From contig NZ_BMPI01000016.1 of assembly GCF_014647515.1 (NCBI RefSeq), positions 99,179 through 163,178 on the forward strand: DNA of 64,000 nucleotides, read 5' to 3'. The stretch is from Dactylosporangium sucinum (lineage in GTDB: Bacteria; Actinomycetota; Actinomycetes; Mycobacteriales; Micromonosporaceae). The position numbers were made by a program, and so were the translations under genes. The notes below the pieces were generated by a model that was not told where the DNA came from, did no database searches, and saw only the letters and a list, made by a program, of their open reading frames with translations. Below are positions 26,902 through 35,615 of this stretch, in pieces; position 1 is the stretch's first letter, and each line of letters starts with the position of its first letter.

Positions 26902-27332
26902 TGGATCGTTCCGTTGTGCTTGCGCATGAAAGCCTCGTCGGCGTCCAGTGCCGCCTGCTCTGCCTTCACGCGGGCCTCCTCCGCCTCCGCGGCGGCCGTT
27001 GCGGCGCCGCCCAGGATTGTCTGCATCTTCGCTGCTGACAGCTGGTCGCCCAGCTCGTAGGCCTTGACGACGTCCTCGGCCGCACGGGCCATCACCTGTG
27101 CGTTGTGGATCAGGGTGTCCAGGAAGGTCAGGGCGGCGTTCAGTTCCGTGTTGTAGCGCAGCGCAGCGGCCTGGACCGCCGGGCTCCCGCTGCGGGCGCC
27201 GAACGACGGGTACCACGTCAAGTAGCCGCGGATGCGGTCCGCTGCCGGTATGACCTCGCGGTCCACCGCGGACCGTAGTTGTGTGCCGAAGTCGCGGACG
27301 CCCGCTGGGTTGATCTCGAAGCCGTCCGCCAT
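26898..27332 (-). CDS. WXG100-like protein with YxxxD motif, extended C-terminus
   Basis: This is a 144-residue protein with an ideal GGGAGG ribosome site before ATG 27332. Two amphipathic helices flank 'LTWYPSFGA' (residues about 38-46), a possible degenerate W-x-G turn. After the second helix comes Y92-E-L-G-D96, matching the YxxxD/E export signal of type VII secretion substrates. A further Ala/Glu-rich helix (about 105-135) extends past the usual 100 residues. It is coupled to the PPE-like gene by ATGA and heads a three-gene operon. Family assignment rests on shape and motif and is tentative. Confidence 0.6.
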   Translation of the reverse strand: MADGFEINPAGVRDFGTQLRSAVDREVIPAADRIRGYLTWYPSFGARSGSPAVQAAALRYNTELNAALTFLDTLIHNAQVMARAAEDVVKAYELGDQLSAAKMQTILGGAATAAAEAEEARVKAEQAALDADEAFMRKHNGTIQ

Positions 27333-27416
27333 GGCGACCTCCCGTATCGACGACAATCAACGGTAGCGGAGTGGGGGTGTGGAGCGCAGGCCCGGCGGGG
27401 CAGTACAAAGAACGGT

Positions 27417-28286
27417 ATGTCCATTGGTGCGGTCTCCCGGGAATTGCTGGTGCGGTGCCTTGACAACTGGGCGCCCGGCGGGTTGCACTCCGCGCACGGT
27501 GCCACATTCCTGCTCGCCTCGGGGTCGAGCGTCGATCAGGAGGCGGCGGAGGCGGCCGTGCGGGCCCTGGGTGAATTCGCGGATCGGCTGCGCGGGCGGC
27601 GGCTGTCGTTGTTGTTTGTGGCGCCCGGCGTCGACGGGCTCGAAGCGCGGCTTCGTGCGGTGCTGCTGGAAATGCAGACGCCCGGGGACTTCGGGGTGCA
27701 CGTGGTTGCCGGGACGGCCGTGGATGCCGTGCTCAAGGCGGTCGGCGCGGGTAGCGGGCCACTGTTCGCGATGGTGGACGACAGCGTTTCCAAAAACCTC
27801 ACCGCAAAAGCCGCTGACGTTCTGGTGACCGCTCGCGTGGGCACCTGGCCGGACCAGCGACGGGAATTGCACGCGCACGGCTTCGAGCTGACCGCCGGGG
27901 TGGAGCTGATCGACGACGCGGGCGAGGTGCTCGTCGCGTTCGGGACGCGGTCGGGGAAGGCGCTCGAAGCGTTCAAGAACGAGATGTGGGCGCTCGACGA
28001 GTACGCCGGCGTGCGGTATCGCGATCCCGAGGATCCCGAAGGGCACCTCATGGATATCTCGCTCGAACCGAATCCGGGCGCGCTGCGGCGGGAACTGCTC
28101 GACGTGCTGCGCGGCGGGCCGATGACGGTGACGGAACTGAAGCGGTTCGCGCTCACCGACACCGTTTATCGGGCGGCCGACGCGCAGAAGGTGGTCACGG
28201 CGCTGCTGCACGCCGGCGCCGTGACCAGGACCCCCGAGTCGGGACGGCTCGGGGGTGACGTCGTCATCCGATTGAGCGGCGGATGA
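27417..28286 (+). CDS. TcmP-like protein (degenerate) with C-terminal winged helix
   Basis: This is a 289-residue soluble protein divergent from the WXG100-like operon (84 bp apart). The order of features resembles the three-Cys-motif partner (TcmP) family: 'ELLVRCLDNW' at the N-terminus, a first strand 'ATFLLASGS', 'LLFVAPGVDGLEARL', 'LFAMVDDS', 'AFKNEMWALDEYAGVRYRDP', and a C-terminal winged-helix segment 'TVTELKRFALTDTVYRAADA'. The glycine-rich methyltransferase-like loop seen in TcmP is not recognisable, so activity is doubtful. Its 3' end overlaps the convergent S9 peptidase gene by 23 bp. Similarity is judged by eye. Confidence 0.55.
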   Translation: MSIGAVSRELLVRCLDNWAPGGLHSAHGATFLLASGSSVDQEAAEAAVRALGEFADRLRGRRLSLLFVAPGVDGLEARLRAVLLEMQTPGDFGVHVVAGTAVDAVLKAVGAGSGPLFAMVDDSVSKNLTAKAADVLVTARVGTWPDQRRELHAHGFELTAGVELIDDAGEVLVAFGTRSGKALEAFKNEMWALDEYAGVRYRDPEDPEGHLMDISLEPNPGALRRELLDVLRGGPMTVTELKRFALTDTVYRAADAQKVVTALLHAGAVTRTPESGRLGGDVVIRLSGG

Positions 28287-30369
28287 AGTCGAGCTCGATG
28301 CGCAGTAATTTCTCGGCCAGGCCGCCCGCGGCCATGTGCGTGGCGCCGGTCAGCGGGATCATTGAGTGCGGGCGGCCGGCGCCGAGCAGCGCCGCGGACA
28401 GGCGGAGCGTGTGCGCGGCCACCACGTTGTCGTCGACGAGGCCGTGGATGAGCAGCATCGGGCGGGCCTCGTCGGGGCGTACCGGCGGCTCGGCGGCCAG
28501 CTCGATCAGCGAGTTGTGCGAGTACACCTCCGGCGCCTCGGCGGGCAGCCCGAGGTACCGCTCGGTGTATGCGGTGTCGTAGAGGCTCCAGTCGGTGACG
28601 GGCGCGCCGACGACGGCGCAGCGGTAGACGTCGGGCCGGCGCAGCACGCCCAGCGCCGACAGCCACCCGCCGAACGACCAGCCGCGGATCGCGACGCGGT
28701 CCAGGTCGAGGTCGGGGTGCTTCTCGGCGAGGGCCTCCAGGGCGTCGACCTGGTCGGTGAGGATGACGTCGGAGAACCGCCGGTGGATCGCCTTGTCGAA
28801 GCTCGGCGCCACGCCGGGAGTGCCACGGTTGTCGATGGACACGACCGCGAAGCCGGCGTCGGCCCACCACTGCTTCTCCTGCCAGCGGGCGCGCGCGGCG
28901 ACGACCTCCTGGTGGCCGGGGCCGCCGTAGATCGCGACGAGCACGGGCAGCCGGCGCCCGGACACGTGCCCGCGCGGATAGAGCACGCCGGTTGGCAGGC
29001 GGCGGTCCGTCACCCGTTCGAGCACGGGCCTCGCCGCATACGGTGGCTCGGCGGCGTGCGAGGCGATCTCGCCGATCACGTCGCCGTTGTGGTGGATGGC
29101 GTACTGCGCGCCGCCGTGCTCCAGCGTCTGCGCCCCGATGACGATCGTGCGCCCACCGGCCTGCGCGATGTGCCAGCCCGGCTCGGACGTGAGGCGCTGC
29201 GCCTGGGCACTCGAATGGGTGATCGGGATGCGGAAGATGTGCTGCTCGCTGGGCTCGCCGTCGCTGGCCTCGACGACGAGGTCGCCGTCGAGCCGGCCGA
29301 CGACGCGGCGGACATACAGGTGCGGGGGAGTGATCAGGCTCCCGTCGGCGAAGAGGCAGCGCGAGTCGTAGCCGTCGTGCGCGAGTTCGCCGCCGACGAG
29401 CACGCGGCCGTCGGCGAGGTGCACGGGAGTGCCCGGCACCGGCTCCACCCAGCGCGGATCGGCGAGCTCGGCGTGGACCTGCGTCTCGCCGGTGCGCGGG
29501 TCGACGGCGATCACCAGCCCGTGCTGCTGCAGGCGGCGCAGGACGGCCAGCAGCGGGCCGCCCTGCTCCGACCAGGAGGCCGACACGAGGTACGGATACG
29601 TCTCCCGGTCCCAGTGCACGTCCACCCAGCCGCCGTCGAGGTCGAGCACGTGCAGGGTGACCTTGGCGTTGTCGGCGCCGGCGTGCGGATAGGCCACCGT
29701 GGTGGGGTCCTGGTCGGGCTGCGACGGGTCGTGGAGATGCCAGCGGGGCACCCGCGACTCGTCCACGCGGGCCGTGAGGATGCTGCGGCCGTCGGGGGAC
29801 CACCAGTACCCCCGGAAGCGGTGGAACTCCTCCGCACCGATGAACTCGGCCATCCCCCAGGTGACGCCCGCCTCGCCGGCGAGCAGCGCGTCGGTGCCGT
29901 CGGCGTCGATCACGTGCAGCACGCCGCCGGTCACGTAGGCGATGCGCCGCCCGGTCGGGTCGGGCCTCGGGTCGACGACAGGCCCGGCGGCCCGCAGCTC
30001 GACCACGTCGCCGGTGAGCAGGTCGGCACGGAACAGCCGGCCACCCAGCGCGAAGGCGGCCATTACACCGGCGCCGTCGAGGGCGAACGAGCCGATGCCG
30101 CCCGCCGACAGGCGCAGCCGCTCGCGCAGCGCGCGCTCGGCGGCCGGCAGGTCGGTGTCGTCCTTGTCGCCCTGCAGCAGCGCGGCCGGGTCGGCGATCC
30201 GCCGCTCGGTGCGGGCGGCGACGTCATACAGCCACAGGGCATCGGTGGGGTCCTCCGGGCCGGAGGAGCGCAGGAACACCACCCGCGCACCGTCCGGGCT
30301 CACCGTGACGGCCCGGGGCGCGCCATAGGAGAAACGTCGGGTACGCGCGGCCAACTCCGGATAGTCCAC
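28264..30369 (-). CDS. S9 family prolyl oligopeptidase / dipeptidyl peptidase IV-like
   Basis: This is a 701-residue serine peptidase. An N-terminal beta-propeller (about 20-430) has repeated 'SPDG'-type blades ('TVSPDGARVVFLR', 'WWSPDGRSIL'). The alpha/beta-hydrolase domain carries the nucleophile in GWSFGG (Ser about 564), Asp in 'HGLVDDNV' (about 644) and His in 'GATHMA' (about 677). 'YTERYLGLPAEAPEVY' is typical of the DPP IV branch. No signal peptide is seen, so it is probably cytoplasmic and trims short peptides. It is divergent from mshB. Confidence 0.92.
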   Translation of the reverse strand: MDYPELAARTRRFSYGAPRAVTVSPDGARVVFLRSSGPEDPTDALWLYDVAARTERRIADPAALLQGDKDDTDLPAAERALRERLRLSAGGIGSFALDGAGVMAAFALGGRLFRADLLTGDVVELRAAGPVVDPRPDPTGRRIAYVTGGVLHVIDADGTDALLAGEAGVTWGMAEFIGAEEFHRFRGYWWSPDGRSILTARVDESRVPRWHLHDPSQPDQDPTTVAYPHAGADNAKVTLHVLDLDGGWVDVHWDRETYPYLVSASWSEQGGPLLAVLRRLQQHGLVIAVDPRTGETQVHAELADPRWVEPVPGTPVHLADGRVLVGGELAHDGYDSRCLFADGSLITPPHLYVRRVVGRLDGDLVVEASDGEPSEQHIFRIPITHSSAQAQRLTSEPGWHIAQAGGRTIVIGAQTLEHGGAQYAIHHNGDVIGEIASHAAEPPYAARPVLERVTDRRLPTGVLYPRGHVSGRRLPVLVAIYGGPGHQEVVAARARWQEKQWWADAGFAVVSIDNRGTPGVAPSFDKAIHRRFSDVILTDQVDALEALAEKHPDLDLDRVAIRGWSFGGWLSALGVLRRPDVYRCAVVGAPVTDWSLYDTAYTERYLGLPAEAPEVYSHNSLIELAAEPPVRPDEARPMLLIHGLVDDNVVAAHTLRLSAALLGAGRPHSMIPLTGATHMAAGGLAEKLLRIELDFIRRSIG

Positions 30370-30499
30370 CCCGGAATGTTGACTCGCCCGCGCCGGATTG
30401 TCATGTCAAACGGCGGGAAGGTGACGGGGAGTGTTCGCATGGCCACGCGGACCGTGGCGGTGGGAAGAAGTGTCGGTGGGACGCCGTACAGTGGCTCGC

Positions 30500-31429
30500 G
30501 TGAGTGCTCGGAGCATCCTTTTCGTCCATGCACACCCCGACGACGAGTCGATGGGGACCGGTGCCACCATGGCCCGCTACGCGGCCGGCGGCGCCCACGT
30601 CATCCTGGTCACCTGCACCCTCGGTGAGGAGGGTGAGATCCACGTGCCGGCGTTGGCCGGGATCGCCGCCGCCGAGGGCGACCAGCTCGGCGGCTACCGG
30701 ATCGCGGAGCTGGCGGAGGCGTGTCGCGCGCTGGGGGTGAGCGACCACCGGTTCCTCGGCGGTGCGGGGCGGTATCGCGATTCGGGCATGATGGACACTC
30801 CGGCCAACAAGCACCCGCGGGCGTTCTGGGGTGCCGACCTCGACCGGGCCGCCGCCGAGCTGCTCGACGTGATCCGCGAGGTGCGACCGCAGGTGGCCGT
30901 CACCTACGACGCCAACGGCTTCTACGGGCACCCCGACCACATCCAGGCCCACCGGGTGCTGATGCGCGCGGTCGAGCTGGCCGAGGAGGAGGGGATCGCG
31001 CCCGCGAAGGTGTACTGGACGGCGGTGCCCCGCAGCGTCCTCGAAGCCGGCATGCGCGAGTTCCGCGGCTCCTCCGACAACCCGTTCGCGGACGTCGAGC
31101 GGCCCGAGGACCTGCCGTTCGGCACCGACGACAAGGACATCGCGGCGCGGATCGACGCGCACGAGTTCGCCGAGGAGAAGACGGCCGCCCTGCGCGCGCA
31201 CGCGACGCAGATCCCGCCGACGTCGTGGCTGTTCTCGATCGCGGGCAACTTCGGCGCCGAGTTCATGGGCGTGGAGTTCTACCAGCTGGCGTTGGGTGAA
31301 AAGGGGCCGGGGGTCGGGCCGTTCGGCTGGGAGGAAGACCTGTTCGCCGGGCTCGACGTCGACCCGCCCCGCACGCCGGGGCCGCGGAGCGACCGGGAGG
31401 GCGTGGCTGTGGAGAGCGCGGCGCCGTGA
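30500..31429 (+). CDS. mshB: N-acetyl-GlcN-inositol deacetylase of mycothiol synthesis
   Basis: MshB removes the acetyl group from GlcNAc-Ins, the second dedicated step of mycothiol synthesis. The zinc site is visible: HAHPDDE (His12, Asp15) at the start and 'YGHPDH' near residue 145. Length is about 309 residues, usual for MshB. GTG 30500 fits the usual distance to HAHPDDE; GTG 30470, 30476 and 30491 are in frame. A TACAGT hexamer ends eight bases before this GTG, so a leaderless transcript is possible. The downstream gene overlaps by GTGA. Mycothiol also serves the mycoredoxin at 54190. Confidence 0.9.
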   Translation: MSARSILFVHAHPDDESMGTGATMARYAAGGAHVILVTCTLGEEGEIHVPALAGIAAAEGDQLGGYRIAELAEACRALGVSDHRFLGGAGRYRDSGMMDTPANKHPRAFWGADLDRAAAELLDVIREVRPQVAVTYDANGFYGHPDHIQAHRVLMRAVELAEEEGIAPAKVYWTAVPRSVLEAGMREFRGSSDNPFADVERPEDLPFGTDDKDIAARIDAHEFAEEKTAALRAHATQIPPTSWLFSIAGNFGAEFMGVEFYQLALGEKGPGVGPFGWEEDLFAGLDVDPPRTPGPRSDREGVAVESAAP

Positions 31430-32349
31430 CCACGAAGCGCAAGGGTCCGCCGCGTCCGAGCCCCGCATCCCGCGGGGCCGGCACCCGTCGGCCCGCTGCG
31501 ACCAACGGCGCCGGCGAGACCGACCAGGCGCCCGGGCTCAACCACCCCGGCAAGATCGACCAGGCGCCCGGGCTCAACAGGGTCGACGAGGTCGACCAGG
31601 CGGCGGAGTCCACCGGGGCCGGCGGCGTCCACGAGCCTGAGCGGGCCGCCGGCGCCACGGTCACCGGCGGGCGTGGCGCGGCTGGCGGGCCCGGCGGCGC
31701 CGACAGTGCTGGCAGAGTTGACAAGACCGGCGGGGCTGACGTGGCCGGGCCGGATCGCGAAGCCGGCCGTGAGCGGCCAGGCGACGTGGCGGCGGACGGC
31801 GCGGCTGCGAGCGGCGCGGGAGCGAGTGAGGCGGGGCAGGAAGACGTGGCTCAGGACAGTGCGGTGGAGGTCGTCCTCGACGGGGCGGTCGCCGAGCCCG
31901 TGCGGCGAATGTCGCCGGAGCTGGAGCGGCGGCTCAACCTGTGGATCACGGTCGGTGGGCTGGTCGTGGTGACGCTGCTGGCGCTCGTGCTGGCGTTGAT
32001 CGAGGCGTTCTTCGCGCCGTTCCGGCTGCACGGGACGGGTGCGCGGATCCCGATCTCGCTCGTGCTGGCCGTGGTGACCAATCCGCTGCTCGGGTGGTTC
32101 GCGTTCACGACGACCGGACGGCGGCTGGCGGCGCTCTTACCCGCCGGGGCCTGGTGCGCGGTGTGGATTCTGGCCGCCGGGCGCACGACGGAGGGTGACC
32201 TCCTGCTCACTGACGGAAACTGGGTGGGGCTGCTGACGCTGTTCGCCGGGCCGTTGGCGTTCGCGGTCGGCATCTACGTCTCGGCGCTGCGGCAGCGTCC
32301 AGCCAACTCCAAGCCGGGGGCTCTTGCGCCACGGAGTGTGGACGGGTAG
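31426..32349 (+). CDS. DUF6113-like membrane protein with long disordered N-terminus
   Basis: This is a 307-residue protein coupled to mshB by GTGA. The first 160 residues are Gly/Ala/Thr-rich, with a duplicated 'QAPGLN' stretch, and are probably disordered in the cytoplasm. Four membrane helices follow (about 170-195, 208-228, 235-255, 262-285). Proteins of this type often follow mshB in actinobacteria and are annotated DUF6113. No function is known. The repetitive N-terminus may vary between strains. Confidence 0.7.
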   Translation: MTTKRKGPPRPSPASRGAGTRRPAATNGAGETDQAPGLNHPGKIDQAPGLNRVDEVDQAAESTGAGGVHEPERAAGATVTGGRGAAGGPGGADSAGRVDKTGGADVAGPDREAGRERPGDVAADGAAASGAGASEAGQEDVAQDSAVEVVLDGAVAEPVRRMSPELERRLNLWITVGGLVVVTLLALVLALIEAFFAPFRLHGTGARIPISLVLAVVTNPLLGWFAFTTTGRRLAALLPAGAWCAVWILAAGRTTEGDLLLTDGNWVGLLTLFAGPLAFAVGIYVSALRQRPANSKPGALAPRSVDG

Positions 32350-32465
32350 ACACGTTTCCGCGAATCGCAGCGCGTGCCTGATGCGAGCCAGCCGTTGACC
32401 GGTTGGCCGATCGTCGGGGCGCGGCCGGGGGTACGGCGAGCGAGTGGAACAGACGGAGGCGTGCG

Positions 32466-32930
32466 GTGAAGGAACGGTGGCTGCCAGTTGGCCTCATCGC
32501 GGGAGGCCTCTTCCTGGTCAACGTGATCGCGCGGCTCGTGGTGCGGTTTGGGGCCGGCAGCGACGACGACAAGCAGATCACGATCGGCCTTTGGGCGCTG
32601 GTCGCGGTCGGTGCGGTGATGATCCCGGTCGCGTTCTGGTATGCCCGGCGGCACCCGATGATCCGGGTCGTCGGTGACCTCGGGATCGCCGTCGTCGTGG
32701 CCTGCCTGCTGGCGGTGCTGGTCGGGCCGTTCGTGTCGGGCGTGTCGCCGCTCAGCAACGGGGTCGGGCTGGTCTTCCGGCAGTTCTTCTACTTCGTCGG
32801 GCTGTCCGCGATCGGCGCCGTGCTCGGGCTGCTCGGGCTGATGACCATGGGGCTGGACTACAAGTCGCAGTCGTGGAAGCGGTACATCGAGCGGACCGAC
32901 AGCAAGCCGCGCCGCGTCGTCAAGCGCTGA
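32466..32930 (+). CDS. four-helix membrane protein of unknown function
   Basis: This is a 154-residue protein. GTG 32466 is supported by GGAGG eight bases upstream; the longer open frame lacks a site. Hydrophobic segments lie at about 6-26, 38-58, 68-90 and 105-130, followed by a basic tail ('RTDSKPRRVVKR'). It is the last gene of the mshB cluster on this strand and is followed by a family A hairpin. No motif identifies a function. Confidence 0.7.
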   Translation: MKERWLPVGLIAGGLFLVNVIARLVVRFGAGSDDDKQITIGLWALVAVGAVMIPVAFWYARRHPMIRVVGDLGIAVVVACLLAVLVGPFVSGVSPLSNGVGLVFRQFFYFVGLSAIGAVLGLLGLMTMGLDYKSQSWKRYIERTDSKPRRVVKR

Positions 32931-32962
32931 CCGGCCCGCCGGTGGCCGAGGCTGATCGGGAT

Positions 32963-33020
32963 CCATGATCAAAGGAGAGATCTGGCTGCCAGGACGACCA
33001 GATCCTTCCCTTGATCATGG
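32963..33020. repeat. family A intergenic hairpin, copy 3 (imperfect)
   Basis: The left arm CCATGATCAAAGGAGAGATC faces GATCCTTCCCTTGATCATGG; the central TCTGGCTG / CGACCAGA pairs with mismatches. It sits between the 3' ends of convergent genes (stops at 32930 and 33045), suggesting a bidirectional terminator. Confidence 0.8.
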
Positions 33021-33044
33021 ACGCGGCGGCAGCGAGCCGAAGGC

Positions 33045-33995
33045 TCACGCACCCGGAAGCAGGCGGCGCGACGAGTAGACGTGGTGCGGGGTGAAGCCCA
33101 GCCCCGCGTAGAGCGCCACCGCCGGCTCGTTGTGCTGCTCCACCTGCAGATAGCAGTCGGTCGCGCCCAGGTCGAGCGCCCACGCCACCAGGGCCGCGAT
33201 CGTCTGCTGGGCCAGGCCGCGGCGGCGGTACTGCTCGTCGACGCCGATCAGGGACAGCCCCAGCCAGCGACCCGCCGGGTCGGCCACGCAGCCTCGGGCG
33301 GTGGCGCGCAGGGCGCCGCTCTCGCAGTACCACTGTGCGAAACGGACCTCGGGCACGCCCGTCAGCACGCCGAGTGCGCAGTCGGGCAGCGGGCCCTTGC
33401 GGCCGCCGACCGCGGCCAGCCACTCGGCGGACGGGGCTTCGGTCAGGGTGACCGCGCCCGCCGCGGGAAGGCGCAGGTCCAACAGGCGGGCCGTCATCAC
33501 GACCGTGAGCGGCTTGGCGGTCCAGCCGCGCCGCTCCAGGGCGTCGTCCAGGCGCTGGAAGAGCGGCACCGGGATGCTCATCGCGGGTGGCAGGCCGCGC
33601 TCGCGGTACCACTGCTCCACGAAATCGATCGCCTCGGCCTCGGGGAGATCGGGGGAGCCGATCACCAGGGCCGAGTTCCCGCGCTGGGTCCAGCCGTCGG
33701 TCGCCCGCAGGAGCCAGTCGCCGAGGCGCGCCGTCTCGGGCGCGGGCCAGCCGGCCGCGGCGGCGTCCTCAATTGCCTCGGTAGGTGTGAAGCGGCGCCG
33801 CTGGGGCACGGTCTTGGCGAGGGCGATCTCACTCCTTGGTACCCGTACCGCGCCCGTTCGTGCACGCACTGTGAAATGTGTCTCGCCGACCTCGATCAGC
33901 TCGCCCAGGACGTCGGAAAACACCGGTCGTTCGTCCCGGATTCCCACGAAACGGCGCACCACAACGCGTTGTCCCACATGTTGTGGCCCGAGCAC
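33045..33995 (-). CDS. GNAT N-acetyltransferase with N-terminal SH3-like domain (Rv0428c type)
   Basis: This is a 316-residue protein. GTG 33995 is chosen because GGGAGG lies seven bases upstream. Residues about 1-70 form a small beta-barrel ('GQRVVVRRFVG', 'GELIEVGETHFTVRA'). The rest contains two GNAT-like halves; the C-terminal one has the acetyl-CoA loop 'QYRRRGLAQ' and 'NEPAVALYAGLGF'. The domain order resembles mycobacterial Rv0428c. The substrate is unknown. It is divergent from the ferredoxin gene across 106 bp. Confidence 0.82.
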   Translation of the reverse strand: MLGPQHVGQRVVVRRFVGIRDERPVFSDVLGELIEVGETHFTVRARTGAVRVPRSEIALAKTVPQRRRFTPTEAIEDAAAAGWPAPETARLGDWLLRATDGWTQRGNSALVIGSPDLPEAEAIDFVEQWYRERGLPPAMSIPVPLFQRLDDALERRGWTAKPLTVVMTARLLDLRLPAAGAVTLTEAPSAEWLAAVGGRKGPLPDCALGVLTGVPEVRFAQWYCESGALRATARGCVADPAGRWLGLSLIGVDEQYRRRGLAQQTIAALVAWALDLGATDCYLQVEQHNEPAVALYAGLGFTPHHVYSSRRLLPGA

Positions 33996-34101
33996 AATCG
34001 ACCTCCCGTGAACCTGGATACTAGGCTCGTACCGCCGCAGTAGGGATGCGGCGGGGCCCGCCAACCACGTTGGCAGCCTCAGGCGCGAAAGAGGGCGACC
34101 C

Positions 34102-34428
34102 GTGACATACATCATCGCCGAACCTTGCGTGGACCTGCTCGACAAGGCCTGCATCGAGGAGTGCCCTGTCGACTGCATCTACGAGGGCAACCGCATGCTC
34201 TACATCCACCCCGACGAGTGCGTGGACTGCGGTGCCTGCGAGCCGGTGTGCCCGGTCGAGGCGATCTTCTACGAGGACGACGTCCCGGAGAAGTGGAAGG
34301 ACTTCGTCGGCGCCAACTACACGTTCTTCGACGAGCTCGGCTCGCCGGGTGGCGCTTCGAAGGTGGGCAAGGTGGAGAAGGACGCGCCGTTCGTCGCCGC
34401 CCTGCCGCCGCAGGAGCACGACCACTGA
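34102..34428 (+). CDS. fdxA: 7Fe ferredoxin
   Basis: This is a 108-residue ferredoxin of the FdxA/FdxC type. The first cluster region has C9, C17 and 'CPVDC', and the second has 'CVDCGACEPVCPVEA', together giving one [3Fe-4S] and one [4Fe-4S] cluster. The 'YIIAEPC' start and the extended C-terminus are typical. GTG 34102 has an AAAGAGGG ribosome site. Its stop overlaps the presumed start of dapC, the same arrangement as Rv1177-Rv1178. It probably donates electrons to P450s or other oxidoreductases. Confidence 0.95.
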   Translation: MTYIIAEPCVDLLDKACIEECPVDCIYEGNRMLYIHPDECVDCGACEPVCPVEAIFYEDDVPEKWKDFVGANYTFFDELGSPGGASKVGKVEKDAPFVAALPPQEHDH

Positions 34429-35534
34429 CCGGCACCGTCTCGGCTGGAGCCCGGCGCGCGCTCGCGGCCGGGCTTCCCGACTTCCCGTGGGACCGGCTGG
34501 AGCCGGTCAAAGCGAAGGCCGCCGCCCACCCCGACGGCCTCGTCGACCTGTCGATCGGCACGCCCGTCGACTCGGTGCCGGACGTCATCCGGGAGGCGCT
34601 GGCGCAGGCGTCCGACGCGCCGGGGTATCCGCTGACCGCCGGCACCCCCCGGTTACGCGGCGCGATCCGCGACTGGGTGACCCGCTGGTGCGGCCCGGCG
34701 TCCGACGCGTTCGGCGTCCTGCCGACGATCGGCTCGAAGGAGCTGGTCGCCTGGCTGCCGACCCTGCTCGGCCTCGGCCCCGGCGACACCGTGGTGATCC
34801 CGCAGGTGTGCTACCCGACGTACGAGGTCGGCGTCCAGCTCGCCGGCGCCACGGTCGTCCGCGCCGACTCGCTGACGTCGGTCGGCCCGGCGCGCGTGCG
34901 GCTGGTCTGGATCAACTCGCCGGGCAACCCGACGGGTCGCGTGCTGCCGCCCGCTCACCTGCGCAAGGTCGTCGACTGGGCGCGTGAGCGCGGCGCGATC
35001 GTGGCGAGCGACGAGTGCTACCTCCCGCTGTCGTGGGAGTCGGAGCCGGTGTCGATCCTGTCGGTCTGCGACGGGGTGTTCGACAACGTGCTCGCGGTAC
35101 ATTCGCTGTCAAAACGGTCAAACCTGGCCGGATATCGCGCCGGGTTCGTCGCCGGCGATCCCGCGCTCGTCGACGAGCTCCTGCAGGTGCGCAAGCACGC
35201 CGGCATGATCGTGCCGGCGCCGGTGCAGGCCGCCATGATCGCGGCGCTCGGGGACGAGGTCCACGTCGAGCAGCAGCGCCGGCGGTACCGCGAACGCCGG
35301 GTCGCCCTGCGCGCCGCCTTCGAGCGGGCCGGGTTCACGGTCGAACACTCGGAGGCCGGCCTGTACCTCTGGCTGACCCGCGACGAGGACTCGTGGGCGA
35401 CGGCCGACTGGCTGGCCGAGCGCGGCATCCTGGCCGCTCCTGGGGCTTTCTACGGCCCCGCGGGCGAGCGCCACGTGCGGGTGGCCCTGACGGTGACCGA
35501 CGAACGCGTCGAGGCGGCCGCCGCACGGCTGTAG
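34425..35534 (+). CDS. dapC: succinyldiaminopimelate transaminase; apparent CTG start
   Basis: This is a class I/II PLP aminotransferase of about 369 residues in the DAP/lysine branch. It carries 'LPDFPWDRLEPVK' near the start, 'NSPGNPTGRVLP', 'ASDECYLPLSWE' and the PLP lysine in 'SLSKRSNLAGYR'. No ATG, GTG or TTG lies in frame between the end of fdxA and the conserved LPDFPWD. A CTG at 34425 overlaps the fdxA stop (CTGA), just where related pairs have ATGA or GTGA. I therefore place the start there. dapD and dapE follow. Confidence 0.88.
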   Translation: MTGTVSAGARRALAAGLPDFPWDRLEPVKAKAAAHPDGLVDLSIGTPVDSVPDVIREALAQASDAPGYPLTAGTPRLRGAIRDWVTRWCGPASDAFGVLPTIGSKELVAWLPTLLGLGPGDTVVIPQVCYPTYEVGVQLAGATVVRADSLTSVGPARVRLVWINSPGNPTGRVLPPAHLRKVVDWARERGAIVASDECYLPLSWESEPVSILSVCDGVFDNVLAVHSLSKRSNLAGYRAGFVAGDPALVDELLQVRKHAGMIVPAPVQAAMIAALGDEVHVEQQRRRYRERRVALRAAFERAGFTVEHSEAGLYLWLTRDEDSWATADWLAERGILAAPGAFYGPAGERHVRVALTVTDERVEAAAARL

Positions 35535-35570
35535 TGGCGCGGTAACGAAGTGGACCTGGCCAAGTCGTCG

Positions 35571-35607
35571 CGATGCCGGGGCCGGACACGAAACGGCCCC
35601 GGCATCG
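35571..35607. terminator. 13-bp bidirectional terminator between dapC and dapD
   Basis: CGATGCCGGGGCC (35571-35583) pairs perfectly with GGCCCCGGCATCG (35595-35607) around an 11-nt loop in the convergent gap. Confidence 0.85.
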
Positions 35608-35615
35608 CCGGTGCG

